NCBI RefSeq assembly: GCF_037201965.1
Contig: NZ_CP147518.1
Span: forward strand, 2,293,001-2,357,000
Source: Spirosoma sp. SC4-14
GTDB lineage: Bacteria > Bacteroidota > Bacteroidia > Cytophagales > Spirosomataceae
DNA length: 64,000 nt
Reading direction: 5' to 3'
Translations under genes and position numbers: made by a program
The notes under the pieces: model-generated
Database searches by the model: none
Told to the model about the DNA's origin: nothing
Seen by the model: the letters and a program-made list of their open reading frames with translations, nothing else
Shown: in pieces, positions 8,265 through 15,925 of the stretch
Layout of the letters: every line of letters starts with the position of its first letter
Position numbering within the stretch: position 1 is the first letter of the stretch

Positions 8265-9980
8265 GTGAAAATCAACCGCATCAAATACGCCAATATGTAT
8301 GGCCCAACCGTCGGTGACAAAGTGCGCCTGGGCGATACGGATCTGATCATCGAAATTGAAAAAGACTTTACTGTCTACGGCGACGAGTCGAAATTTGGGG
8401 GCGGCAAAACCATCCGCGACGGTATGGCCCAGTCGGCTACGGCAACCCGCAGCGAAGGCGTTCTGGACATGGTCATTACCAGCGTCATGATCATCGACCA
8501 CTGGGGAATCGTGAAAGCCGATGTTGGTCTGAAAGATGGTAAAATTGTTGGCATTGGCAAAGCCGGAAACCCCGATACCATGGACGGCGTCGACCCGAAC
8601 ATGATCATTGGCGCATCGACCGAAGTACACGGTGGTGCAGGGCTGATTGCCACAGCGGGCGGTATTGATTCGCACATCCACTTCATCTGTCCACAGCAGA
8701 TCGACCATGCCCTGTTCAGTGGCATCACAACCATGATGGGTGGCGGAACCGGACCCGCCGATGGCACCAGCGCCACGACCGTAACGCCCGGAGCCTGGAA
8801 TATTCAAAAAATGCTGGAGTCGGCCGATGCGTTTCCGATGAATCTGGGCTTTATGGGCAAAGGCAATTGTGCTTCCCTGGCTCCGCTCGAAGAACAGATC
8901 GAAGCCGGGGCGCTGGGACTAAAAATTCACGAAGACTGGGGTTCGACACCGGCCGTTATCGACGCATCGCTGCAAGTGGCCGATAAATACGACGTGCAGG
9001 TAGCGATCCATACCGATACGCTGAACGAAGGCGGTTTTCTGGAAGATACCATCAACGCTATCAACGGACGGGTTATTCATACGTTTCATACGGAAGGCGC
9101 TGGTGGCGGCCATGCCCCCGACATCATCAAAGCGGCCATGTACCCCTACGTGCTCCCCTCCTCAACCAACCCAACGCGACCATACACAGCCAACACCATC
9201 GACGAACACCTCGATATGCTAATGGTTTGTCATCACCTGTCGCGGTCGGTTCCCGAAGATGTGGCCTTTGCCGACTCCCGCATTCGTCCCGAAACCATTG
9301 CCGCCGAAGATATTCTGCACGACATGGGTGTGTTCAGTATGATGAGTTCCGACTCGCAGGCAATGGGTCGCGTGGCCGAAGTAATTACGCGCACCTGGCA
9401 AACCGCCGATAAGATGAAGAAACAACGCGGGTTTTTGCCCGAAGATGTAGCCCATCAAAACGATAATTTCCGGGTGAAACGATACGTAGCCAAATACACC
9501 ATCAATCCCGCAATCTCGCACGGAATTTCAGACTATGTAGGTTCGCTGGAAGCGGGTAAACTGGCCGATCTGGTGCTATGGAAACCGGCTATGTTCGGTG
9601 CCAAACCCGAAATGATTATAAAAGGCGGTATGATTATCGCCAGCCGGATGGGCGACCCCAACGCATCGATTCCAACACCTCAGCCAGTCATCTATAGGCA
9701 TATGTTTGGGGCATACGGGAAAGCGTTGCATAAAACCTGCGCCACGTTTGTATCGCAGGTATCGCTCAACAAAGGGATTGTGCAGCAATATGACTTGCAG
9801 AAACTGGTGTTGCCCGTCAAAAACTGCCGGGCAATCTCCAAGAAAGACCTTATTCATAACGACGCAACGCCCCAAATCGACGTAAATCCCGAAACCTACG
9901 AAGTGAAAGTCGATGGCCATCCCATCACCTGTGAACCCGTTACGGTGGTCCCACTCGCCCAGCGGTATTTTTTGTTTTAG
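8265..9980 (+). CDS. ureC: urease subunit alpha
   Basis: A 571-residue catalytic urease subunit carrying the dinickel centre. All key residues are present and offset by three from the Klebsiella numbering: His137, His139, carbamylated Lys220 (in [10 protein letters not shown]), His249, His275, flap Cys322 and His323 (MVCHHLSRS), and Asp363. I use the GTG at 8265 as start because it yields the canonical N-terminus [18 protein letters not shown] with no in-frame ATG nearby that keeps it. The enzyme should be active if nickel is delivered. Confidence 0.98.
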   Translation: MKINRIKYANMYGPTVGDKVRLGDTDLIIEIEKDFTVYGDESKFGGGKTIRDGMAQSATATRSEGVLDMVITSVMIIDHWGIVKADVGLKDGKIVGIGKAGNPDTMDGVDPNMIIGASTEVHGGAGLIATAGGIDSHIHFICPQQIDHALFSGITTMMGGGTGPADGTSATTVTPGAWNIQKMLESADAFPMNLGFMGKGNCASLAPLEEQIEAGALGLKIHEDWGSTPAVIDASLQVADKYDVQVAIHTDTLNEGGFLEDTINAINGRVIHTFHTEGAGGGHAPDIIKAAMYPYVLPSSTNPTRPYTANTIDEHLDMLMVCHHLSRSVPEDVAFADSRIRPETIAAEDILHDMGVFSMMSSDSQAMGRVAEVITRTWQTADKMKKQRGFLPEDVAHQNDNFRVKRYVAKYTINPAISHGISDYVGSLEAGKLADLVLWKPAMFGAKPEMIIKGGMIIASRMGDPNASIPTPQPVIYRHMFGAYGKALHKTCATFVSQVSLNKGIVQQYDLQKLVLPVKNCRAISKKDLIHNDATPQIDVNPETYEVKVDGHPITCEPVTVVPLAQRYFLF

Positions 9981-10027
9981 AAAATTGCTTATCCGTAAGC
10001 ATCCGTTAAATCCGTGTGCTAAAACCA

Positions 10028-10537
10028 ATGCTGATTCAGCAAAAAATAGCCTCTCTTGATGCCATCGTTCTCAATAACCGAACGATCGACTACCTCCCGC
10101 TGGAATGGTATGAAACCAGCAAACGCATCATGCGAAAACGGACACGAAATGGGCAGGATGTTGCGTTGAAATTTCTGTCCGAAAACCCACGTCTGACGCA
10201 GGGCGATGTACTCTACGAAGACAGCCAGACGGTTATTGTCGTTGAGGTTCTTCCCTGCGATGCGCTCGTGATTTGTCCGGCATCCATGCATGAAATGGCT
10301 TCTGTCTGTTACGAAATTGGCAACAAGCATCTGCCTTTGTTTTACGAAAACGATAGCTTGCTGGCTCCCTACGACGCACCGCTGTTTCGCTTACTGACCG
10401 CATCGGGCTATGCCGTAGAACGTCAGCAGCGACAATTACTAAATCCGCTCAACACCTCGGTTTCACCCCATGCACACGCCGACAGCAGCAGTAGCCTATT
10501 TTCGAAAATCCTGAAACTTACAGCCTCTCCCGAATGA
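10028..10537 (+). CDS. ureE: urease accessory protein UreE
   Basis: A metallochaperone that delivers nickel to urease. The central metal-binding histidine lies in the conserved GNKHLPLF. The C-terminal tail has only a short HAHAD group in place of the long His-rich tail of enterobacterial UreE. I prefer ATG10028, giving the family start MLIQQKIAS; a GTG at 10016 would add four residues. The stop overlaps ureF (ATGA), so translation is coupled. Confidence 0.92.
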   Translation: MLIQQKIASLDAIVLNNRTIDYLPLEWYETSKRIMRKRTRNGQDVALKFLSENPRLTQGDVLYEDSQTVIVVEVLPCDALVICPASMHEMASVCYEIGNKHLPLFYENDSLLAPYDAPLFRLLTASGYAVERQQRQLLNPLNTSVSPHAHADSSSSLFSKILKLTASPE

Positions 10538-11220
10538 ATACCGCCCTGTTACGTTTGTTACAACTGAGCGACCCAACCTTACCCATTGGCGGTTACGCCC
10601 ATTCGGCGGGACTGGAAACTTACGTGCAGGCCGGAGTGGTGCATGATGCGGCAACGGCGCGGGCGTTCATCACCGAAATGCTGTCCAGAAATCTGTTCTA
10701 CACAGATGCTGCTCTGGTTTCGCTGGCTTTCGATGCCGCTACCCATAACGATCTGAACGAACTTCTGCAACTCGACGACGAATGCACAGCCGTGAAGTTG
10801 CCGCGAGAAATGCGGCAGGCCAGTCAGAAACTTGGCATGCGGTTGTTAAAAATATTTCAACCTCTTTGTTCCAGTCTACTGGCTGATCAGTACCGCAATG
10901 CCATTCGGGCCCAACAGGCTACTGGTCATTACTGCCTGCTTTTCGGTATATATGCATCAGTCCTGCAAATTCCCAAAACCGATGCGTTAACCGGTTTTTA
11001 TTACAATGCTGCCGTTGGTATGGTTACCAATAGTGTCAAACTGATTCCGTTGGGCCAGCAGGATGGGCAGGAAATCCTGTTTTCGTTTCAGCAACTTATC
11101 CAGGAGCTAACCGAACAAACGCTCAACCCCAACCGAAGTTGCATTGGGCTATGCTGCCCCGGTTTCGACATTCGAAGTATGCAGCACGAACGGTTGTATT
11201 CGCGGCTGTATATGTCGTGA
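10534..11220 (+). CDS. ureF: urease accessory protein UreF
   Basis: A 228-residue UreF. This protein forms a GTP-dependent activation complex with UreG and UreD/UreH on apo-urease. The family start LLQLSDPTLPIGGYAHSAGLE is clear (residues 8-28), and the C-terminal region with SVKLIPLGQ is typical. Overlaps ureE by four bases. The expected next genes, ureG and ureD, are absent here; the following genes are unrelated to urease maturation. Confidence 0.95.
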   Translation: MNTALLRLLQLSDPTLPIGGYAHSAGLETYVQAGVVHDAATARAFITEMLSRNLFYTDAALVSLAFDAATHNDLNELLQLDDECTAVKLPREMRQASQKLGMRLLKIFQPLCSSLLADQYRNAIRAQQATGHYCLLFGIYASVLQIPKTDALTGFYYNAAVGMVTNSVKLIPLGQQDGQEILFSFQQLIQELTEQTLNPNRSCIGLCCPGFDIRSMQHERLYSRLYMS

Positions 11221-11268
11221 CGCTACTTAGGCTGAGTCTGCTTAGTTTTACCAAAAAAACACTCAACC

Positions 11269-11781
11269 ATGATCGTTAAATTAGCTGAAGGCAATCTTAA
11301 AACTAAGTTTGGCGAGTATCACGAAGTGCTGTTCTACAACGGACAAAAAGAATCGATAGCGCTTATTATGGGCGATGTAAACGAAGCTGAAAACGTCCTG
11401 TGCCGGGTTCATTCGTCGTGTTTGTTTGGCCATGCGTTCAACAGCATCGAATGTGATTGTCGGGAACAGATGGAAATCTCGCAGCGACTTATTCAGCAGG
11501 CAGGGCAGGGCGTAATTATCTGGCTCGATCAGGAGGGTAAAGGCAACGGGCATTTTGCTTTGCTGAAAAGCGTCGAACATAAACGGCTGGGGCTGGCACA
11601 GGCCGATGCCTACGAAGCAGTTGGGTTCAAACGCGATGCACGGGATTATGCTCAAGCCGCCGAAATCCTGCGGGTGCTGGGCGTGAAATCCATTCGAATG
11701 TTAACCAACAATCCGAAAAAAGTAGAAACGCTTACTCAACACGGCATTACGGTTGCTGGCACACAGGCCACCAGGCTATAA
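11269..11781 (+). CDS. divergent GTP cyclohydrolase II-like protein
   Basis: A 170-residue GTP cyclohydrolase II (RibA) fold protein; the classic enzyme opens GTP to start riboflavin synthesis. The zinc cysteines are conserved (VHSSC and CDC, residues about 45-60), as are the Asp and Arg of RDARDY that match E. coli Asp126/Arg128, and LLTNNPKK in the form MLTNNPKK. The active-site segment differs: E. coli has YHRQEGRNIG, here WLDQEGKGNG, so the Tyr105 position is Trp and two arginines are replaced. About 25 C-terminal residues are missing. Close relatives include URC1, a RibA-like protein of uracil breakdown. It lies between ureF and matB, not with rib genes, so a catabolic role is possible but unproven. 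Confidence 0.8.
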   Translation: MIVKLAEGNLKTKFGEYHEVLFYNGQKESIALIMGDVNEAENVLCRVHSSCLFGHAFNSIECDCREQMEISQRLIQQAGQGVIIWLDQEGKGNGHFALLKSVEHKRLGLAQADAYEAVGFKRDARDYAQAAEILRVLGVKSIRMLTNNPKKVETLTQHGITVAGTQATRL

Positions 11782-11825
11782 GCACAATTGCTTCCTAAAT
11801 CCGGTTCTCTAGTTCAGGTTAATTT

Positions 11826-13313
11826 ATGCTTCAACTCATCAATAGTGCCCTCCGCCATCCCGAAAACACGGCAATTTTATCCGACAACCAATCTTATTCC
11901 TATCAACAGCTTCTCGATGCTTCTGCTGCCTTTGCTGCCCTGCTTCTTGCCGAAAATACTGATCTGAACGAAAAACGGATAGCCTTTATGGTTACGCCGG
12001 GGTTCGATTATGTACGGGTGCAGTGGGGAGTATGGCGGGCTGGCGGCATTGCCGTACCACTGGCACTTTCCTATCCCTTGCCGTCGCTGCAATATGTTAT
12101 CGACGATACGGAAGCGGAAATAATCGTTGTCAGTAGTGCGTATGCAACCATGCTGGCCCCGCTGATTGCCCAAAAAGGGTTGCGATTGATTGTTTTGGGA
12201 GAAGAACCAACGGTGCCGCCGGTTCAGTTACCGACTATTGAGCCAGAACGTCGGGCCATGATTTTGTATACCAGTGGCACCACCAGCCTGCCCAAAGGCG
12301 TTGTGACAACACACCGGAATCTGGAAGCGCAGATTTCGACGCTGGTTGCTGCCTGGCACTGGTCGCCAACAGATCATATTCTGTGCGTGCTGCCGTTGCA
12401 TCATGTTCATGGTATTGTCAACGTCATTAGCTGTGCGCTCTGGTCGGGTGCTACGGTGGAGTTTTTGCCGACATTTACTGCCGAGTCGGTTTTTGCTGCC
12501 TTTCAGAAAGGGGCTATCAATGTGTTCATGGCCGTACCAACCATTTATTTCAAGCTGATTGCCTATTGGGAAAGCCTTCCGGTCGATCAGCAACAACAAC
12601 TATCGGCAATCCTGAAGCCCTTCCGGCTGATGGTTTCTGGATCGGCCGCGTTGCCCGTTTCGGTAATGGAAAAATGGAAAACCATTAGCGGCCATACGCT
12701 GCTCGAACGCTACGGTATGACCGAAATTGGTATGGGCATCAGTAATCCCTACGAAGGCGAACGCCGGGCGGGCCACATTGGTCAACCGTTGCCGGGCGTG
12801 CAGGTTCGACTGGTCGATGAAGCCAACAACGAGGTACCGACCGACCAACCCGGCGAAATTCAGATACAGGGCGATACCGTTTTTCTGGAATACTGGCACC
12901 GGCCAGAAGCTACCCAAAAAGCATTTACTGACGACGGCTGGTTCCGAACGGGCGATATTGCCGTTGTTGAAGAGGGCTACTATCGTATTCTGGGTCGCGA
13001 CTCGATCGACATCATCAAATCGGGGGGCTACAAGATTTCGGCGCTCGAAATTGAAGAGGTACTCCGCACCCACCCCGCCATTAGCGATTGCAGTGTGGTG
13101 GGTATTCCGAACGAAGAGTGGGGCGAACTGGTTGGCGCTGCGCTGCTGGTTAATGACGATTCTGTTGACATTACCGAAATCAACAACTGGCTGCGTCAGC
13201 AAATGCCTGCTTATAAAGTGCCCCGACACTACCGGGTGGTTGCTGAACTTCCCCGCAACGCCATGGGCAAAGTTACCAAAAACGATCTTAAACCGTTGTT
13301 CCTAACTACTTAA
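11826..13313 (+). CDS. matB: malonyl-CoA synthetase (MatB-like)
   Basis: A 495-residue acyl-adenylating ligase. The nucleotide loop is LYTSGTTSLPKG (near residue 150), followed by LPLHHVHGIVNV, ERYGMTEIGMG with NPYEGERRAGHIGQPLPGV (MatB-type signature region), and the C-terminal catalytic Lys in RNAMGKVTK. The reaction is malonate plus ATP plus CoA to malonyl-CoA. The specificity assignment is strengthened by the malonate transporter genes madL and madM directly after it. A different short dicarboxylate such as methylmalonate remains possible. Confidence 0.88.
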   Translation: MLQLINSALRHPENTAILSDNQSYSYQQLLDASAAFAALLLAENTDLNEKRIAFMVTPGFDYVRVQWGVWRAGGIAVPLALSYPLPSLQYVIDDTEAEIIVVSSAYATMLAPLIAQKGLRLIVLGEEPTVPPVQLPTIEPERRAMILYTSGTTSLPKGVVTTHRNLEAQISTLVAAWHWSPTDHILCVLPLHHVHGIVNVISCALWSGATVEFLPTFTAESVFAAFQKGAINVFMAVPTIYFKLIAYWESLPVDQQQQLSAILKPFRLMVSGSAALPVSVMEKWKTISGHTLLERYGMTEIGMGISNPYEGERRAGHIGQPLPGVQVRLVDEANNEVPTDQPGEIQIQGDTVFLEYWHRPEATQKAFTDDGWFRTGDIAVVEEGYYRILGRDSIDIIKSGGYKISALEIEEVLRTHPAISDCSVVGIPNEEWGELVGAALLVNDDSVDITEINNWLRQQMPAYKVPRHYRVVAELPRNAMGKVTKNDLKPLFLTT

Positions 13314-13326
13314 CCACTACGTATCT

Positions 13327-13722
13327 ATGATTATTTATGGGGTTGCTATTCTGGCATTCTGCTATCTGACCGGGCAGTTGGCTGGTGAATGGCTTGGTCT
13401 GTTGCTGGGCGTTCATGCCAACGTGGGGGGTGTTGGCTTTGCCATGCTGCTGCTGGTTGTGCTCAACGACTGGCTCGTAAAAAAGAAATATGTCAACCTG
13501 GAAACCGAAACCGGCATTTTGTTCTGGAATAAACTCTACATACCGATTGTGGTGGCCATGTCGGCAACCCAAAACGTGAAAGTGGCGGTTTCGAGCGGGC
13601 TAATTGCCGTTGTGGCAGGAATCGTTCCGGTATTGATCTGTGTGGCATCTATTCCACTGATTGCTAAGTTAGCCACCCCAAAAAACACCCGCCCCGATGG
13701 AACTTATCACCCGGTTTCTTGA
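13327..13722 (+). CDS. madL: malonate transporter subunit MadL
   Basis: A 131-residue membrane protein with about four hydrophobic segments, matching the MadL family (opening IIYGVAILAFCYLTGQLAGEWLG). With MadM it forms a sodium-dependent malonate importer. Thirteen bases after matB and overlapping madM by 26 bases, so co-expressed with both. Confidence 0.88.
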   Translation: MIIYGVAILAFCYLTGQLAGEWLGLLLGVHANVGGVGFAMLLLVVLNDWLVKKKYVNLETETGILFWNKLYIPIVVAMSATQNVKVAVSSGLIAVVAGIVPVLICVASIPLIAKLATPKNTRPDGTYHPVS

Positions 13723-14455
13723 TAAAAATGGTCTGATTGTTGGTTTTCTGGTGCTCGGTATAATTATGGCTGTGGCCGAGGTTCTGTCCAGTAAACTAAC
13801 GCGAAAAAAGATACCGGGATCGGCCATCGCCATCTTGATGGGACTCTTGTTAGCCTACCTTGGTGGCATCAGTACCGGTGGCGAAAAAGGAATTGCTGAC
13901 TGGAAACCACTGGCTGGTTTTGGTATGTTGGGGGGCGCTATGTTTCGGGATTTCGCTATTGTCGCCACGGCTATGGGGGCCAGCTTTGTGGTGATGAAAC
14001 GGGCCGGATGGATTGGTGCATTGTCGCTTTTTCTGGGTATCGTACTCTCATTTCTGGGGGGTGTTCTTGTGGCCCTGCTCTGGGGCTATACCGATGCCAT
14101 TAGCCTCACAACCATTGGGGCTGGCGCCTGTACCTATATTGTTGGTCCCGTAACGGGTGCCGCTATTGGTGCCAGTTCCGATGTGATGGCCCTCAGTATT
14201 GCGGCAGGGGTAGTCAAGAGTGTTTTCGTTACTATCGGAACGCCCTATATGGCGCGGTATATCGGTCTCAATAATCCAAACACGGCCATGATCTACGGCG
14301 GATTGATGGGCACCACGAGTGGCGTGTCGGCGGGGCTGGCCGCTACCGATCCGGCTCTTGTTCCATATGGTGCCTTAACCGCTACATTCTATACCGGGCT
14401 TGGCTGTCTGGCCTGTCCGTCAGTACTTTATCTGCTGATGCGGCTGTGTTTTTAG
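13697..14455 (+). CDS. madM: malonate transporter subunit MadM
   Basis: A 252-residue polytopic membrane protein of the MadM family, with roughly seven to eight hydrophobic spans and Gly-rich conserved loops such as GAGACTYIVGPVTGAAIGASSD. It works with MadL in malonate uptake. It is the last gene of the long co-directional run beginning at ureA. The 295 bases that follow (14456-14750) hold no gene or clear hairpin that I can see. Confidence 0.88.
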   Translation: MELITRFLDKNGLIVGFLVLGIIMAVAEVLSSKLTRKKIPGSAIAILMGLLLAYLGGISTGGEKGIADWKPLAGFGMLGGAMFRDFAIVATAMGASFVVMKRAGWIGALSLFLGIVLSFLGGVLVALLWGYTDAISLTTIGAGACTYIVGPVTGAAIGASSDVMALSIAAGVVKSVFVTIGTPYMARYIGLNNPNTAMIYGGLMGTTSGVSAGLAATDPALVPYGALTATFYTGLGCLACPSVLYLLMRLCF

Positions 14456-14750
14456 GGAAACTCGCTACGTAGTTGGCGCAGCCACTGGCATTGGGGTTTC
14501 GCATTTTCGTTATTCAGGCTAATCCTGCTTTCTGACGTCTTTTATTCAGTACTGAGCCGCTTTGGTATGGAAGATGTAATTTCATCGACGATTGTCGGAT
14601 TTACCCCTTAGATTGCCGGAATTGCCCCGTTCGGGTTTGGATAGCTGCCGCTAGATTTGCCTAAATGAATCGGGCAATTTCTGTCGTTTCATCCCGATGA
14701 TTTGCCGGGTTACTCAGTTCAACTCTTTACTATTGTAAAACAACAATGCT

Positions 14751-15179
14751 ATGGCAGCGCTGAATCCTTATCTGAATTTCAACGGTAATTGCGAAGAAGC
14801 TTTTGACTTCTATCAATCGGTTTTTGGTGGCGAACTAATCGGTAAAATGCGTTTTAAAGATGGCCCGGCCGAACACACGTTTTCTGAAAATGAGGCCGAC
14901 AAGATTCTTAATACGGCTTTGCCAATCGGCAAAACCAGTGTCTTGATGGGAAGCGACGTGCCAGAGGCTTTTGGGAAAGCCATTATTGGTACCAATACCT
15001 ATGTGTCAATCGGCACTGACAGCGAAGAAGAAACCGAGCGATTGTTTGCGGGCCTTTCGGCAGATGGTCAGGTCATGATGCCATTGCACAAGGCATTCTG
15101 GGGCGACTATTTCGGGATGTTTACCGATAAATTTGGTATTCAGTGGATGGTTAGTTATGCCTACAATCGGCAGGGTTAA
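14751..15179 (+). CDS. VOC superfamily protein, PhnB type
   Basis: A 142-residue vicinal-oxygen-chelate fold protein of the PhnB/glyoxalase-like group, with the typical opening NPYLNFNGNCEEAFDFYQSVFGGE and the C-terminal WGDYFGMFTDKFGIQWMVSY. These proteins are usually cytosolic dimers of unknown substrate. It stands upstream of a dihydrofolate-reductase-like gene, a pairing often seen in Bacteroidota stress or resistance loci. No function is assigned. Confidence 0.85.
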   Translation: MAALNPYLNFNGNCEEAFDFYQSVFGGELIGKMRFKDGPAEHTFSENEADKILNTALPIGKTSVLMGSDVPEAFGKAIIGTNTYVSIGTDSEEETERLFAGLSADGQVMMPLHKAFWGDYFGMFTDKFGIQWMVSYAYNRQG

Positions 15180-15227
15180 TAAATGATTGGATAACGGTCT
15201 ACGGTTGTAGCCAGAGTATGGGAATAC

Positions 15228-15809
15228 ATGCTAAACATGAGAAACGTTAAATTACAGATGCAGATGACACTGGATGGCTTCGTGGCGGGGCCAAACGGTG
15301 AAATGGATTGGCTGGTTTGGAACTGGGACGATGAACTGAAAGCCTATGTCGGCGCAATAACGGAGTCCATAGATTGCATTCTGCTGGGGCGAAACCTGGC
15401 CCAGGGTTTTATTCCAGCCTGGGCCTCACGGGCCGAAGAATCGAACCCGGAAGAAGGCGAGTTTGCTCAGAAAATGACCGACTTGCCTAAAGTTGTCTTC
15501 TCAAACTCGCTCGATAAGCCCGCATGGGAAAACGTAACCCTGGCAGGTGGCGATCTTGTTGAAGAAGTAAATCGACTGAAGCAGCAACCAGGGAATGATC
15601 TGATGCTATACGGTGGGGCATCGCTGGTCGCATCCTGTATCAGGCATAACCTGATCGACGAATACAATCTGTTTGTCAATCCGGTAATTTTAGGAAAAGG
15701 AATGCCCATATTCAACGGGCTTGATGGCAGACTTAAACTGAAGCTGGTACATAGCCAGCCATTTAGTTGCGGTATTGTTGCGGTGCGGTATGAGCCCGAT
15801 CGCAGTTGA
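15228..15809 (+). CDS. dihydrofolate reductase family protein (RibD C-domain-like)
   Basis: A 193-residue protein of the DHFR-like/RibD C-terminal fold. Motifs: MTLDGFVAGPNGEMDW at the N-terminus, CILLGRNLAQGF, and MLYGGASLVASC with VNPVILGKGMPIF near the end. It should bind NADPH; the substrate is unknown and it is probably not the folate DHFR. Codon 1 at 15228 (MLNMRN) could be replaced by the ATG three codons on. Confidence 0.85.
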   Translation: MLNMRNVKLQMQMTLDGFVAGPNGEMDWLVWNWDDELKAYVGAITESIDCILLGRNLAQGFIPAWASRAEESNPEEGEFAQKMTDLPKVVFSNSLDKPAWENVTLAGGDLVEEVNRLKQQPGNDLMLYGGASLVASCIRHNLIDEYNLFVNPVILGKGMPIFNGLDGRLKLKLVHSQPFSCGIVAVRYEPDRS

Positions 15810-15842
15810 TTTATACTCTTTATGAAATTCTGAATAATTCTG

Positions 15843-15873
15843 CGACCTTCCCCAACCGGAAGGTCGTTTGTTT
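15843..15873 (+). terminator. intrinsic terminator after the DHFR-like gene
   Basis: A nine-base perfect stem CGACCTTCC / GGAAGGTCG (15843-15851 and 15858-15866) is followed by TTTGTTTGT. Confidence 0.75.
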
Positions 15874-15925
15874 GTCGGCCTTTACAAAATCATCGCTATT
15901 TTGCTGGCTGAACTATTCGTAACGC

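Noticed and set aside
8235..9521. Long minus-strand open frames opposite ureC
   Set aside because: They mirror the codon pattern of ureC, have His- and Asp-rich nonsense composition and no start context; they are shadows.
11269..11781. Riboflavin biosynthesis operon start
   Set aside because: No other rib gene is adjacent and the active-site loop differs from canonical RibA, so a simple riboflavin assignment is unsafe.
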